DNA from: Panonychus citri | Taxonomy: Eukaryota; Arthropoda; Arachnida; Trombidiformes; Tetranychidae | Length of the DNA: 64,000 nt | NCBI RefSeq assembly: GCF_014898815.1 | Contig: NW_026515451.1 | Location: 1-64,000, forward strand | Direction of reading: 5' to 3' | Part shown: piece after piece, positions 34,759 through 46,641 of the stretch | How the letters are laid out: each line of letters begins with the position of its first letter | Numbering within the stretch: the stretch's first letter is position 1 | The notes under the pieces: generated by a model | Database searches by the model: none | Seen by the model: the letters and a program-made list of their open reading frames with translations, nothing else | Told to the model about the DNA's origin: nothing | Position numbers and translations under genes: made by a program

Positions 34759-36462
34759 TCATTTTAACAATCGCCCATTAAAGAAAAAATCACGAATCAC
34801 ACCAATTAATTGTTCCTTTGTTCCAGATATTCCTCGAAGTGTCATTCCTTCCGAAAGTCCACCATTAGTTGGACCTTCAACGGAATTGGTTCCCTTGGCC
34901 AATCGAGATACAGCTACTTCATGATCATCCATATTCAAAAAGATTCTTAAAAAAGAGACAATCAAATGTTAACATTGATCATATTCATTTGAAATTTTAT
35001 ATTCTCATAGCTAATATACAATATTGTACGAATTTCAGGTCAAAAAAACTAATAGTATCGCTAATTTTTCAAATTGAAGTGATGAAAAAAAAAATCGACA
35101 AAAATATTTTTAAAATTAGTTTTTTGAATAACTTTTCGATTCATGCTCAGATTTTTATGAAAATAGTTTGTTTAGAATCAGCTTAAAATTTTGTTCAATT
35201 GAGGTTCAACTTAATTCTGTCAAGAGATAGAGCGAAGATATTCAAAAAAGAAAGTTCGATTTTTTTGCATTTTGACAAAATCTAATTTTTCCCATTGACA
35301 GCCATGTTAAAAGCTCTCATAAACTTAACATTTATCAAATCTCATCGATTTTTTTCCTTCAACTTTGGAACTCAATTTTGTCCGAACTAATTGACTAATT
35401 GAAATTTTTTTTCCTTCATCAATATGTTAGTTAATTAACAATAATTCAAATAATTTTCAAAATTTTAATAAAGTTCGTTCTTAAAATATTACGATTTTAG
35501 CAAAAGTTTCCAAACTTTTTCCCGCAGGTTATTTAATTACTTTCGATTCCTTTTCGATACAGTGACTGTATGGAAAGCACCATCGTTCACTTGGACCTCT
35601 GATATAAGTAAAGTTTCACCCGAAACGAGCCTCTAGAAGACCTCCGATCACTGCCACTGAATAGTAGTGCTAATTTATGGAAGACAATTGTTATTCCAAT
35701 TGCAATCAAATTAATGTGATTTTATTGTAACAGTTAAATAATTGTATACTTACATAATCTCGAACCTTTTAGTTTTCCTTTGGAAAGTGGACATAATCAG
35801 TAAAGTTTCCGATTGGTTTGTTTTAAAGGTGAAACTAAAGTCGCTCTCTTCTCCAAGAGGTCGACTATTCAATTCCAAGTAACCTTGACCTGTGAACTTG
35901 ACAATTCGAGAGGTTCGATCTCTACAACCGGAATTACACCGTAATTCTCAATGCTCAGTAAATTCAATGGAGTTGTATTGATCTGAACATCTTTCATACA
36001 GCCCAGGAAGTGTTTGAATGTATTGAGTGAGAGATACTCCAACCATCGATCTCTTTCAGCAGCTAATCGAACCCACTGTCCATTATTGTATCTCTCCCGA
36101 GATCTTAATTGTAATCGTGATCCAGATCCAAGATTAAATTGGTACAATACTCACTCGTCTTGAAGGCAAATCGACACGAAATCTCCAGTGTCTGGGTTGC
36201 CCAAGAAAAAGATGATCGCGTCTTCATCAAATGATCTGAATTACAGAGCGACGATGTACTTTTCTCTGCCATATCTTTGGATCTAAAGTGAGAATCAAAA
36301 TTATTATCATTACTTATTAATAGTCGACATTGATTCGCATCTCAGTCGACTGATCATTTCCTGATCTATTGTAGCATAAGAACTTTCACCTTTGAACTGC
36401 AATGCTCCTGGACCAATGAGTTCGGTCACACCTTCCATGCAGCCTCGACATCCTTGAGAAGT
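34759..36462 (-). pseudogene. decayed laminin-alpha fragment (laminin G domains)
   Basis: Read on the minus strand from 36462, pieces of laminin G domains appear in order. They are CRGCMEGVTELIGPGALQF with ATIDQE (about 36455-36350), FRSFDEDAIIFFLGNPDTGDF (about 36235-36180), YQFNLGSGSRLQLRSRERY...FLGCMKDVQINTTPLNL (36147-35930), GYLELNSRPLGEESDFSFTF (about 35880-35820), VNDGAFHTVTVSKRNR (about 35610-35550) and GTKEQLIGVIRDFFFNGRLL (about 34830-34765). They are separated by in-frame stops (before FRSFDED and before VLYQFNLG), at least one frameshift (near 35885) and long AT-rich gaps. The 5' side ends at the border of the LC3 duplication. Laminin alpha chains are basement-membrane proteins; this relic is not expected to be expressed as such. 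Confidence 0.75.
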
Positions 36463-37521
36463 TAAGACGGGGGAAAGTTAAGAAGTGAAGAGGGAAAAAG
36501 AGAAAAGAAAACATTGAGCCTCAGTTTGTTTTCTTCTCATTTCAGTTGAGCTTCTCCATTTTTGTACTTTTGTTTTCTTCTCTTTTTTAATTGTTCGGTT
36601 TTAATTATTTTTTATTATTTTTTTACTGTTTTTAAAATCAAATGGATAAGCAAAATTTCGAGTTTAAAAGAAATCTAACATTTGGTAAGTTGTTCATTTT
36701 CTCTTTACCTCTTTGTCTTTCTCTATCTCTCTCCATTGTTTTCCTTCATTTTGAAATGTTTTTGTTTACAAAAATTTCTCTTTCTTTTCTTCTTTTTTCC
36801 TTTTTCTTTTTTCTCTTTTGCTGTAACTTACTTATCACTTGACTCTTAATTATTGTGAGATATGTTTGCTCTCAAATTTCTCTGATGCAACTTGATTCAA
36901 ATTTAACAATTTGTGTTGTTATTGTTTTCTCCTTTTATAGATGAGCGAAAAAAGCAATCAAAAGGTATGAGAAGACTTTATTCTGACAAGACTCCAATAA
37001 TTATCGAGAAATATCGTTCTGAGAAACAATTACCAATAATTGATAGAAATCGCTATCTTGTACCCCAACACCTTCCATGTTACAAGCTGGTGGAAATAGT
37101 TCGCCGCCGACTCACCTTACATCCAAATCAGGCTCTTTTTCTTCTCGCTGGTGGTAATTCATTAGTCTCCAATTCCACTTCTGTTGGCGAAGTCGCTGAA
37201 CAATTCAGAGACCCTGATGGCTTCTTGTACATTGTTTATGCTTCACAAGAAACTTTTGGCTGAACAATCTGACAACAGTGACGAATGAAAGAAAAGACAA
37301 TCTTTCAATCATTTAATCCCAATTCCTGAGATATTGGGATGAAATGATTCGATAATTACCCAAGTTCAAACACAAAAATCTATCCATTAAGGAGCAACAA
37401 TTAAAGATGATACGAATGGCAGTGCCATTGTAATCAGAGATGAAAAACAATTCCCATTGTAATAATAAACAATTGACTAATAAACTAGAATGTTGAATAA
37501 TTAACATTCTACATTGTAAAT
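36463..37521 (+). repeat. segmental duplication, copy 2 (contains intact LC3)
   Basis: Counterpart of 28735-31554 without Merlin. The left border falls inside the laminin relic, so this copy appears to have landed in, or been joined to, the former laminin gene. Confidence 0.9.
36642..37263 (+). CDS. LC3-type ATG8 with the terminal glycine already exposed
   Basis: Two exons, 36642-36684 and 36941-37263, give 121 residues. The N-terminus NFEFKRNLTFGDERKKQSKGMRRLYSDK precedes the ubiquitin-like core IIIEKYRSEKQLPIIDRNRYLVPQ, LVEIVRRRLTLHPNQALFLLAGG and DGFLYIVYASQETFG. The YASQETFG end is that of LC3. The stop codon TGA follows the Gly directly, so there is no C-terminal extension for ATG4 to remove; lipidation by ATG7/ATG3 would need no priming cut (inference from family chemistry). 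This is the only intact copy of the pair in the window. Whether another LC3 gene exists in the genome cannot be seen. Confidence 0.9.
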
Positions 37522-37871
37522 CAATTACAATGACAACAATTTGATTATGCAATTTGTTAGGAAAGTTGAAACTATTCTTTTAAATCTTGTAGTTTATTTG
37601 ATTCTCAATCTCTTTCACTAGTCAATTTTTGTTTTATTGAATTCGAATTGACCAAAAATTAACAATCAAACAAATACAAGAATCGATTTCAGTGTTAATA
37701 TAAACTTAAATTTCTCATAAGCAATTAGCGGTTTCAATTAGCATTCTAGCATTTTATTTCTTTGAAAATCATAATCAGTTGATTGTGTCTACAAATTCAA
37801 TGATCATTTTCTCAATTGATGATCAAAGTCACTTCACTAAATCGTGAACTTGCGAAACAATTAACTTTAAA
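37264..37871. other. 3' flank of LC3 copy 2 and GGCT 3' flank
   Basis: Duplicated sequence ends at 37521; beyond that is unique AT-rich sequence containing the 3' UTR of the minus-strand GGCT gene. No further feature is seen. Confidence 0.5.
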
Positions 37872-38473
37872 TTACTTCAAACCAACCAAATGAGCTAATT
37901 CACAATCTTTTTCCTCTTTAGCATCAAATGATTTAATCATTTCGATATAATCTTCGGGTAAATTATGTTCGATCGCCCCTCGGACAATCACCTCTTTATA
38001 CACGATGGTCGGTATTCCGTCCATAGAACCAAGGATTGTCCTTCCTCGAACCTTTTCCTCTTCCGTTTGGACATAAGTGATACACTCGATTAGTTGATTG
38101 TCCTCTTCACTTTCAACAGTAATCGCAATCAACTTGTATCCTTTTTCTTGTAAATTTAATTGTTCCAAATCCTTATAAGTAATCGACCAAATGATTCCAA
38201 TGACTTGAGACTAAAAGATGAATAAAATCATTTGAAAACAAAGCATAGAAATTAAATCGCAACAATTAACAAGAATAAGTCAATTACCCCTTCACTTGGA
38301 ATCACATCAGCTGTTGCTCCTTTCCACAGGTTAGAGTGACCAGAGAACGTTAATTTATAATCACTTAGAATACCGATCGAAATTTTAATCGAACCTTTCA
38401 ATTTGACTCGAATTCGATCCGACAACAAATTAGATCCATAACAAAAATATCGGATTGTTGATGGAAAAGACAT
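37872..38473 (-). CDS. GGCT: gamma-glutamylcyclotransferase
   Basis: Exons 38473-38288 and 38210-37872 (phase-0 intron) give 174 residues (human 188). The substrate-binding YGSNL motif is at residues 12-16 (RYFCYGSNLLSDRI). VIGIIWSITYKDLEQLNLQEKGY aligns with the human GVVWKMNKSNLNSLDEQEGV segment and keeps the catalytic Glu in QE. The C-terminal part (IVRGAIEHNLPEDYIEMIKSF) matches the family helix. The enzyme converts gamma-glutamyl-amino acids to 5-oxoproline and free amino acid in the cytosolic glutathione cycle. The start is the first ATG in good alignment with the family. Confidence 0.92.
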
Positions 38474-39111
38474 TGATAATTAATTCAAAACGAACAATAA
38501 AAAAGAGAAAATCGATAAGTAATTTAAATGATAGAATTTTAAATTTTCTCTAGTCGATTAATCTTTCACTTCAACAATCAGTTAATTGTACAAAAAGACA
38601 AAAGGTTGAAACCAAATGATCGGCAAAATTGTTCATAACAATTTAAAAGTACAAGTTGAAACATTCATTCAATGAACTCACCTGATTGTTAATTTCCTTT
38701 TTTTTATTGTAACCATAGTGATTATCAAATGAGAAACAATTTGTTTACAATTAAGGGTTTTTTACCGATTAGAATTGATTAACCAGAAATCAATTCGATT
38801 TTTGTTGATTATTTTGATGTTACACGATTTAATGAATTGTTCAATAGCAAATGGTTTGTATATTTTTGAGAAGATCAAAAAATTAATATTTCATTTTAAT
38901 GTTTTACATTTTTGATTAATTGATCTGGTGATTGGTAATTATCAACATATCAATTAGAAAAGAAATGGAAAAGAATCAATGTCAATTGAGTGGGTCAAAA
39001 AGGTAATCATTTGTGACAATGATCCTCATTTTGATTGATTGCTAATTGTTTTCCATTCTCATAGACTAATCAGTTTACAGAATTGAGATTTAATTGAAAC
39101 GAAGAAATTAT
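38474..39111. other. GGCT promoter and SREBP 3' flank
   Basis: AT-rich, no coding exon, RNA gene or repeat visible. Confidence 0.5.
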
Positions 39112-42100
39112 TTACAATAAAAGACTTTTGTCACTTCGATGTCGACTCATGATCGCTTCGGCTTCCTTGAGGTAGCCCTCTTTTTCACCAGAACATGACA
39201 GACACTGAGTGGGTAAATGTTTGCCGATCAGAAACAAAGCATTGGCGATATCTTTTTGGTCGTTTATGGACAAACTGTTGTTTTCTTCCCCAGCGGCACA
39301 AATTATATTGGAAAGTCCGTTGTGTCGTCTCTTTCGAAGTGCTCTTTCTAAAAGATTCTGAGTGACAAGTGGATTTGATCCACTGATTAGACGATAAGAT
39401 CCTTCGTATAAGTACAACTTTGTCTTTCCACTTGGAATTAATTGTGCCATATATCGAAGAGTCGATAAATCTTTTCTAAATCCTCGAATGTGATACTGAC
39501 TTGGTGAAAGAAATGAATCACAATTTAGTTCCCAGAGTCGTAATCGAGTTGAAAGTAACCATTCGGTACAGAGTAATTGGAAGGCTTGAATAATTTGCTG
39601 ATTACAATCATCTTGTAACTTTTGGCTCTCATTCATTTCAATTGATCTCCATAGTTCGTAACTCGCTCGATCCAAAAGTTTCATTAATATTTTCGTATCT
39701 TTGGGCTTCTTTATTTGAACATATTTTTTCATCTTTCCACTCAAAAGAAGGGTAATTGCCAGTGAATTGTTTCGAAGTGTATCTGGAATAATTAAAGTTA
39801 CCGAATGAGCAGATGAATCATTACCAGTGAACCAAAAATAGGCCGCTTTGATTACGTTACTCCACCAGAAAGCGATGTCATCGCCAAATAGCCGACTGTT
39901 ATTTGATAGCTCTTCGATTACGGCCAACAATGAGATCGATTTGTTAGCTCGACCTTTGTTACTTTTGGCTGGATTATTTTCGGTATTAATACCGCTCTTT
40001 GGATTCATCATGGTTAAGATTGATTTCTTGATCAAGTAACGTCGATACTCTCGTGAATTATATGTAAATGGATCAACAATCTTCTCAGGAGTTTTAACAA
40101 AATCGGAAGATTTATCCGATAAATAGTTCCAATGATGATGCGATTTGTTGAAAAATTTACGTCCAATTGGATTAAGAAGATAATGTTCAATCTTATCAGT
40201 TTTACAATAGGACAAAGCTTTTCGTAAAAAGTATCGAGCGTAAAGATTTGAGTTTATCTTGAATCGAAGAGCTGCCAAAATGTGAGAACTAACCAATGGA
40301 CCGACTTCAGAGGCCAAAGCTTTCGATTCGTTGATAGCTGATAAAGCGTAAAAGTAGCCCATTAGAGAAAATTTGCCTTGATTGACAATCAAATCGATGG
40401 AATTGAGTTTACAATGAAGAAAACAAGCAATCGACAGTAATTCTTTGCCGCGATAATCATAATCTTCTAACCAGCGACCAATGTAGAAAAAGTGTAACCA
40501 AAAACGAACCAATTGCCAAGTAACGGCCATCACTTCACCCGGAAGAGTTTTAGGAAGAGCTGATCGTCTAATTATTTCAAGAGCAATCATATAATTGTGT
40601 TGGGCAGATCGAATGTTTCCTTTTTGAAGATCTTGATTCGCTTGGACCATGTAAATCCAGTACTTTCGATCAGTTTGATCTGAGATTGAATAGTGATGAA
40701 AAGCTCTCCGTAGAGTAATGAAACAAATGAATATGTTCAATAACCAAAGAGCAATTGATTTCCAATAAGAGAACAACAATTCACTCCATCCAAGTGAGTT
40801 ATCTGTATGCCAGATACTGAGAATAGAACGACCTGAACCATGATCAGTAGTTCCCATGAATGCTGATGTTTGTCCGATATCATCTGAACTCAAGAAGATT
40901 GAGAAAGGATTGAAAGCAAGAAGACCAATGACAAAGACACAAAGTAACATTCGTGATCCATCAGAGGCCCAAATAATTGGTGATCCAGGTTCGGAGGAGA
41001 TCGGATTCCACTTTGGTCGGGTGATGAGGCTGATGATGAACAATCAGAAAGTGGAGGTGTGATGTCTTGTGAATCGGTGGCTGGTACACTTATCGGTGAT
41101 TTAAGTGAGCCACCGTTAACCTCACTCGAAGCTAAAGCTGCTTTAAGTGCTAAATTTTCCTGCCTCAATTTATTGTTCGCTGTGGTTATGTGATGTATGA
41201 ATTCAATTGCTTTTTTAAGTACAGCCGATTTGTTTAATTTAGCATCAGTTCCAACTACCATGTTCTTTAACTCTGTTATTTTATCGTTGATTGATGATCG
41301 ATACCTTCTTTCAATGGCATTATGTGCCGTTCGTTTTTCAGGCACTGCGTGTTTGCCTCGCTTTGGACTGTCCAAGTCACTTAATGGTGATGGTGGTTCG
41401 CGTTTAATTGATGATTGAATGTTGGATTGTCGTGAAGTGATCTGAACAGGACTTGGTGGTACTGGTGTCAAACGGTTTATCGCAATTTTATCTGGTATTG
41501 GGTCAAGTGCTTTTTGTAAAATGATCGGAGTGGCAGCAATCAAAGTGGTTGTAGGATTGGCCACTGAAACGGTAACTGGAGTGGAAATGGGAACACCTTG
41601 AGTGGTCAGTATTGAACTTGAACCATCCGTTACTATTTGAGCATCGAAAAAGTTATTTACTTGACCACCAGTTAATTGTTCCGTTGTTAATGGCATTTTA
41701 GCTGAGGTATTAGTCGTTGTTGTTGGTGCAGTTGTTGTAATAGAGCAATTGTTTGACTGAATTTGTTGAAGTAAAGCTTCTTGAACTTTTTGTTGAATAA
41801 ATAATTGTTGTTTCTGCTGTTGTTGCTCTCGTATGATTGATATTAAATCATTTAAATTGATTGGTACAGTTGTCTTACTATTTTGATCAAGACAAATAAT
41901 TGCAGGTTCAGTGTTTTGAGTGGCTGATGTTGTTGTGGTGGTGGTTGTTTGTTGTATAACAGGTTGAACAGTAGCTTGAACTTTCTGAACTTTTATAGAT
42001 GAACCAATGTCCATTGGTTGACCAGTCGTATTGGTCAATCCAAGTTGAGTTTGTGGTTGAATTGATTGATTAATAAATTGTTGGACAGGTTGTGATTGAA

Positions 42101-42684
42101 CGGGTGACACTTGTACTGAGGTAAATTGATTAGGAAAAGTTTCGCTGATCACCAAAAAAAAGAAGAAATAAAAATAAAATTAGATACCAGACGAACAACA
42201 TTAATCTTCAAATAGAACGAGAAAAAAATCGAGTTATTCTATTACCTTGATTCCAAAATCGGGGAATTTTTCGGTGAACATGATTCATCCATTGACTATA
42301 GAAAAAGAAATAAAGTAAATAGAAAACAGTTAGATTATATTAGATGAAATTGAGAATTGAATTTACCTGAACTGGATTGAACTCCGATTTGATGTCTCCC
42401 AGTAGATCACCAGATGATTCAAACTTGAGTGAATCGGGTGTCAAAGCGGATCCCTCTAAATCAGTAACATTGAATAAATCACCATTCTCCAAATTTAACA
42501 TATTAATATCAAAACATCCGATTTGTTGTAGCATTTGATCAAAATCATCCTCATTATGATCACCTAAAGGAGCATTAATCTGATTACAAGTGAAAACATC
42601 ATCACCAGTAAATGGAGAAATGAGTGAAGATGAATCAAAAGTAAACCCATTAATCAAACCATCTTTAATAGAATTGATCTCCAT
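39112..42684 (-). CDS. SREBF: sterol regulatory element-binding protein, with a frame break before TM1
   Basis: Exons 42684-42367, 42295-42246 and 42144-39112. Exon 1 is an acidic activation domain. The third exon holds a Gln/Thr-rich region and then the bHLH-zipper PEKRTAHNAIERRYRSSINDKI, with the Tyr (RRY) specific to SREBPs. Next come two membrane segments (MLLCVFVIGLLAFNPFSIFL and SIALWLLNIFICFITL) with the site-1 protease motif RSIL in the loop, and the long C-terminal regulatory domain. The bHLH frame and the TM frame differ: the shift (one base missing, or -1) falls between about 41043 and 40965, and no GT-AG intron can bridge it. With the break ignored, length is about 1120, as in other SREBPs. 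Function: ER-anchored regulator of lipid genes released by proteolysis. The upstream in-frame codon at 42729 is a less likely start. Confidence 0.9.
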
Positions 42685-43634
42685 GATGATCAAGAACAAA
42701 CTATTTTCCAAATAATATTCAATAACCAAATTATAATAACAATAATAATCAAATAAGAAGGAAACAAATCAAGGTCTCATGACACACAGAAAAACATAAA
42801 CAATGAGAGAGAGAGAGAAGATAAAAACAGAATCACTTTGACTTGAAATCCAATTTAAAGATGTAAATAAAAGTCACAACAAAGATGCCCGGTGATTAAC
42901 TACATATTAAGATTAACTATTAACTAATTAGAAGCGCAAATGATTGGAAGTTAATTAGAAATTAAAAGAAAACAATCAATCCAATTTAAAGTAAAGAGAA
43001 AAGCAAATGTGAACTCGCCTGATGAGGAGGAGCCAAAAATATCTTCCGATTTGAAAGAAACTCCTACTGGTGAGATTCAATCAAATGACTTTAATCAAAT
43101 TCTCGTCCAGACAATTAAATTTAATTCTTGTTTTCTGTTTTACAGAACATCGATGATACGCTTTTTCTTCAGTGATAATCATCACCATCTCTGGGAATTA
43201 ACTCCTTTCCTTGTCTGGTTCAATTCAATTCAGTTCAATTCGGGTCTCATGATTTAGTTAATTGTTTTCGATTCGATGTTCTTATTATTGTTTTCTAAGT
43301 GTTTGATTTGTAATCGTATGTTTTTAGAGAGAGTGTGATTCTAATTAGTTGATGATTAGAATATTACCTGATATAATTGGAGTTTTATCAATTCAGTTTG
43401 TATATTTTGTCGGGAAAAAACATGAGCTTTATTGGGTTAATATTACAGAGTTTAAATGAGAAAATTTTTCAAACATTGCGAATTTAAATAATAATTGTGC
43501 ATATCGATTGAGTTTAAATCAATTGTGATTAGTTTAGATTATAATTAGGAAGAAATGATAATGATTTGATAAGTTCAATGGTCAGTTGCCGTTGGGATTT
43601 AAGTATTAGATTAGAAAGAGATTATCAATTTGAT
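42685..43634. other. SREBP promoter and intergenic
   Basis: Contains a short GA run near 42805-42817. An open stretch at 43009-43130 (SPDEEEPKISSDLKE) lacks an ATG and splice partners. It is treated as non-coding or 5' UTR. Confidence 0.4.
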
Positions 43635-45223
43635 TTAGAGTCGGACTCCGGGGACATCGGGTAAAGGTCGTTTAGGATTTTCTCTGAAATTTGTTCCATA
43701 TGGAACTCGAAAAGTGGAAAGTGTTGGTGAGTTGAGAGGAAAATCTGCATAAACAGCCTCAGGGCGACGAGAACTCATGTAACGAGGTTCAATATCTTGT
43801 TGAATTTGTTGCTGTTGTTGTTGTTGGAGTTGTAATTGTTGGAGTTGCTGAAGTTGTTGTTGAGACAATTGTTGTTGTTGGGGTTGATTTCTTGCGTTAA
43901 TTCGTGATGTATGATGAGAGTAAACTGGTCGAGATTTCTTATGTGGCCTTCCTCCGGTTAAATAGTTCAATTGTGATCCTGCAACAACTTGTTGATGAGC
44001 GGGAAGTAAAGGAGTTGCACTCCCGAGATGTCCCAATCCGGAGCGTTGTCGTCTCAATGATCTTGCTTGATAATGATCACTATTAGAAGAGGGTAAATAA
44101 GCGACATTATCATATGAAGCGTCAGGAAGTAGAGCAGTAGATGAACCAAGAGCTGCCATTCTCATGGCATCGGCGACCTCTGAATAGGTATGAACAGCAT
44201 AAGGTGATGGACCATTCATTAGAAGTGAACTTGGAATCTGTGAATGATTAATGGTCACTCCAGCGGCATCGAGTTCAGCATAAACGGGACTAGAGGTACA
44301 ACTACCTCCTTCAGGGATATTAGTGTATTCCTCAATTTCAGCGATTCTTGGGTCAGAAATTGAATCACGAGAACAATGATTATCATCACTTCGCCTCCAA
44401 TATTTACTTGGAATTGAAGTTTTAGTTGGACAATTGGTTATAACACTTTGAGGTGACTTCTCATTGACCACCGGTGAAATACAATTCTCTGATTGTGAAC
44501 AAGGATTTGGAACTGCCTTTTGACCTCTCATCATTCCTTCAGGGAAAATTGGACAAGAGTCAAGCCCACAGACTGTAAATGAAAGAAAAAAGAATAAATT
44601 AACTTTCGAATATCAAAACAATTAGAAAACGAGTGATCCACCAATTGTATCGAAAACTGATTAAAGAAATGAAAAGTTAGATTCTTCACCTGAAGGGAAC
44701 AATTTCCATCTACAATAGAAAAAAAAGAAAAAATCATAAACGAGAATTAAAATTTCAAGTTGATCATTAAATTTGATAACAAATTGTAAATTCTATCAAG
44801 TGAAACTTACTTTCTGAACTTCACTAGAATGAAAAGCAAAATGATACACAAAATTGTAGATCCAAGAACTGAACCAATTAATAAAGAAAACCAAGAATCG
44901 TGAGTTTTAAATTCTGGTTTAGGAACAACAAGCTCCGAATCTGTTGGATTACTAAAGACATGACAAAAGTTACAATCATCTGATCTAACATCAACCACCG
45001 AGTGATTCTCAGCTAAAGCTTGAATCAAATAAGGAGGCAAAGGAGGTGGAGGTGGTAGCCAATCAGGTGGAGGTCCAATATCACCAATTAAACTACAGAA
45101 AACATCAGGACAATTAAATAAACTGTCATTATGAGACCAGCCCATTGATGGTAAAGGAGGTAACATTTCCTCAGCAATCGGTCCATTGAGACCATCAAAG
45201 CTTTCAGACAATCCAAAAGCCAT
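43635..45223 (-). CDS. single-pass membrane protein with Pro-rich ectodomain and poly-Gln cytoplasmic tail, unrecognised
   Basis: Exons 45223-44811, a 20-nt microexon 44709-44690, and 44572-43635 join in frame to give about 456 residues. The outer part has a proline cluster (PPPDWLPPPPPLPPY) and four Cys in the pattern NCPDVFC and DDCNFC. The single membrane helix, residues about 112-134 (LLIGSVLGSTILCIILLFILV), is followed by basic KFRKWK, half of which comes from the microexon. The cytoplasmic part has several Tyr motifs (SSPVYAELD, ASYDNVAYLP, PEAVYADFPL) suited to SH2/PTB binding, a Gln-rich run (about 43800-43875) and a final PLPDVPGVRL. No signal peptide is seen from this Met, so an upstream exon may be missing (acceptor-like CTAG at 45238-45241). 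I do not recognise the family. Confidence 0.75.
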
Positions 45224-46641
45224 TCTCACAGGAACAACTAGACAATCAGCATAATAAGAACAAACAACCAATCAATTAGAAAAAAAATTACAATCAAAAA
45301 CACAATTAAAAACTCACCAACAATTAATCACATCAAGAGATCACCAATTTCCAGGTCAATCCAAACCCAAATTCAATTCCAAAACAATACAAACAACAAT
45401 CATTTCCATCTAACGGTTGGAATACGAAAGAAAAGCTAAATCGCACACGAATTAATCTCCATGAAAGGAACCATTAAATCAACAATTTCTAATCTAATTC
45501 CGTAACAATTAGTAGATTATAATTGCTCCAATCAGACAATTCGTTAAATGTTAAAATAATCAGTTTTCTCTCAGCTGGAAATGAGAGAGAGAGAAAGAGA
45601 AAGATAAACAAATGAGTTGATCATCTGTTCATCTTCAAGGTAAGTCTTTTGTGTCTCTTGTTTATTTATGTTTCTAATTTCATAATCAACGATTTAATTT
45701 AGTCATTTGATTGTTTCTATTATTAACTTTTTTCTATTCTCTTGCTTTTTAATCAATTGTCTTAATCATTTCCCTTTCCTATTTGATTCTCATTGTTTCT
45801 CCTTGTCTGCTGGACGTATTCAATTGATTCTCTGTTTACATGATTACATTGATTTTCTAATTGTTTCTTTTTTTTATTCTCTTTCTTTTTTCCTTTTAGT
45901 TTGTGAATTAATTAATTAATGGCAACTTTGGATTTATTTGTGTTTATCATCTTAACCAATAGTAATATTATAACCAGGAAGCTTTTCTATTAAATTATTT
46001 ACTTGTATTCATCCCAATGGATTATCATTCAATTGATAAGTGCTCATCATGTTACAACCAGAAAATGAGATTTGATTGAAATGTTTGTTTAGATTCACTA
46101 ATTGTTGCTGTTTATGTGTTGGTGTTTCTAATTGTTTTCTAATCATTTCCGTAATATTTAATGTTATATTGTCTTCGCTGGACTATAACTCATCTTGATC
46201 TCTAACAAGTTAAATCTTCAAATACGAAATGAAGTTTTCTTAATCATTGAAGTCTGATGTTATTATTAAGGAATCGCAGCAATTGGAGTCGATCAAGAAT
46301 CAAACATTTTCTCTTAATTATATCTAATCTTTATCTTAATCAAGATTGGATTAAATGTCATCTTAATTTATAATCTTCTCAACAAAAGGCTAGTCTTTTA
46401 TATCCATTTTAATAGTGATGAGAAAAACATAATGACAGTTTAATTGTTGTTGATTAACTAGTCTTCATTTCTCATGGTGTATTATTATTGTTCATCATCA
46501 ATATTTTAAAATCTTCATCTAGTCGTAATAATTAACCAATGTTCATCTTTAATTGTCATCAAATTTACCCAATATTGTTTTCTATTTATAATTTGTCTCA
46601 ACACTTTTACATGAACGAATAACTTAACAATTGACTTAATC
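45224..46641. other. divergent intergenic region, UXS1 5' UTR
   Basis: A likely UXS1 5' UTR exon ends at the donor 45639-45640 (CTTCAAG|GTAAGT), with an acceptor near 45899. A GA run lies near 45584-45603. The rest is AT-rich with no coding exon. Confidence 0.45.

Noticed and set aside
40890..41070. A small intron joining the two SREBP frames
   Set aside because: There is a GT at CAAA|GTGG but no AG before the conserved DGSRMLLC segment, so no canonical intron fits.
43009..43257. Open frame beginning at GTG
   Set aside because: It lacks an ATG (the nearby ATG is followed at once by TGA), shows no family signature and becomes low-complexity. It may be 5' UTR of the SREBP gene.
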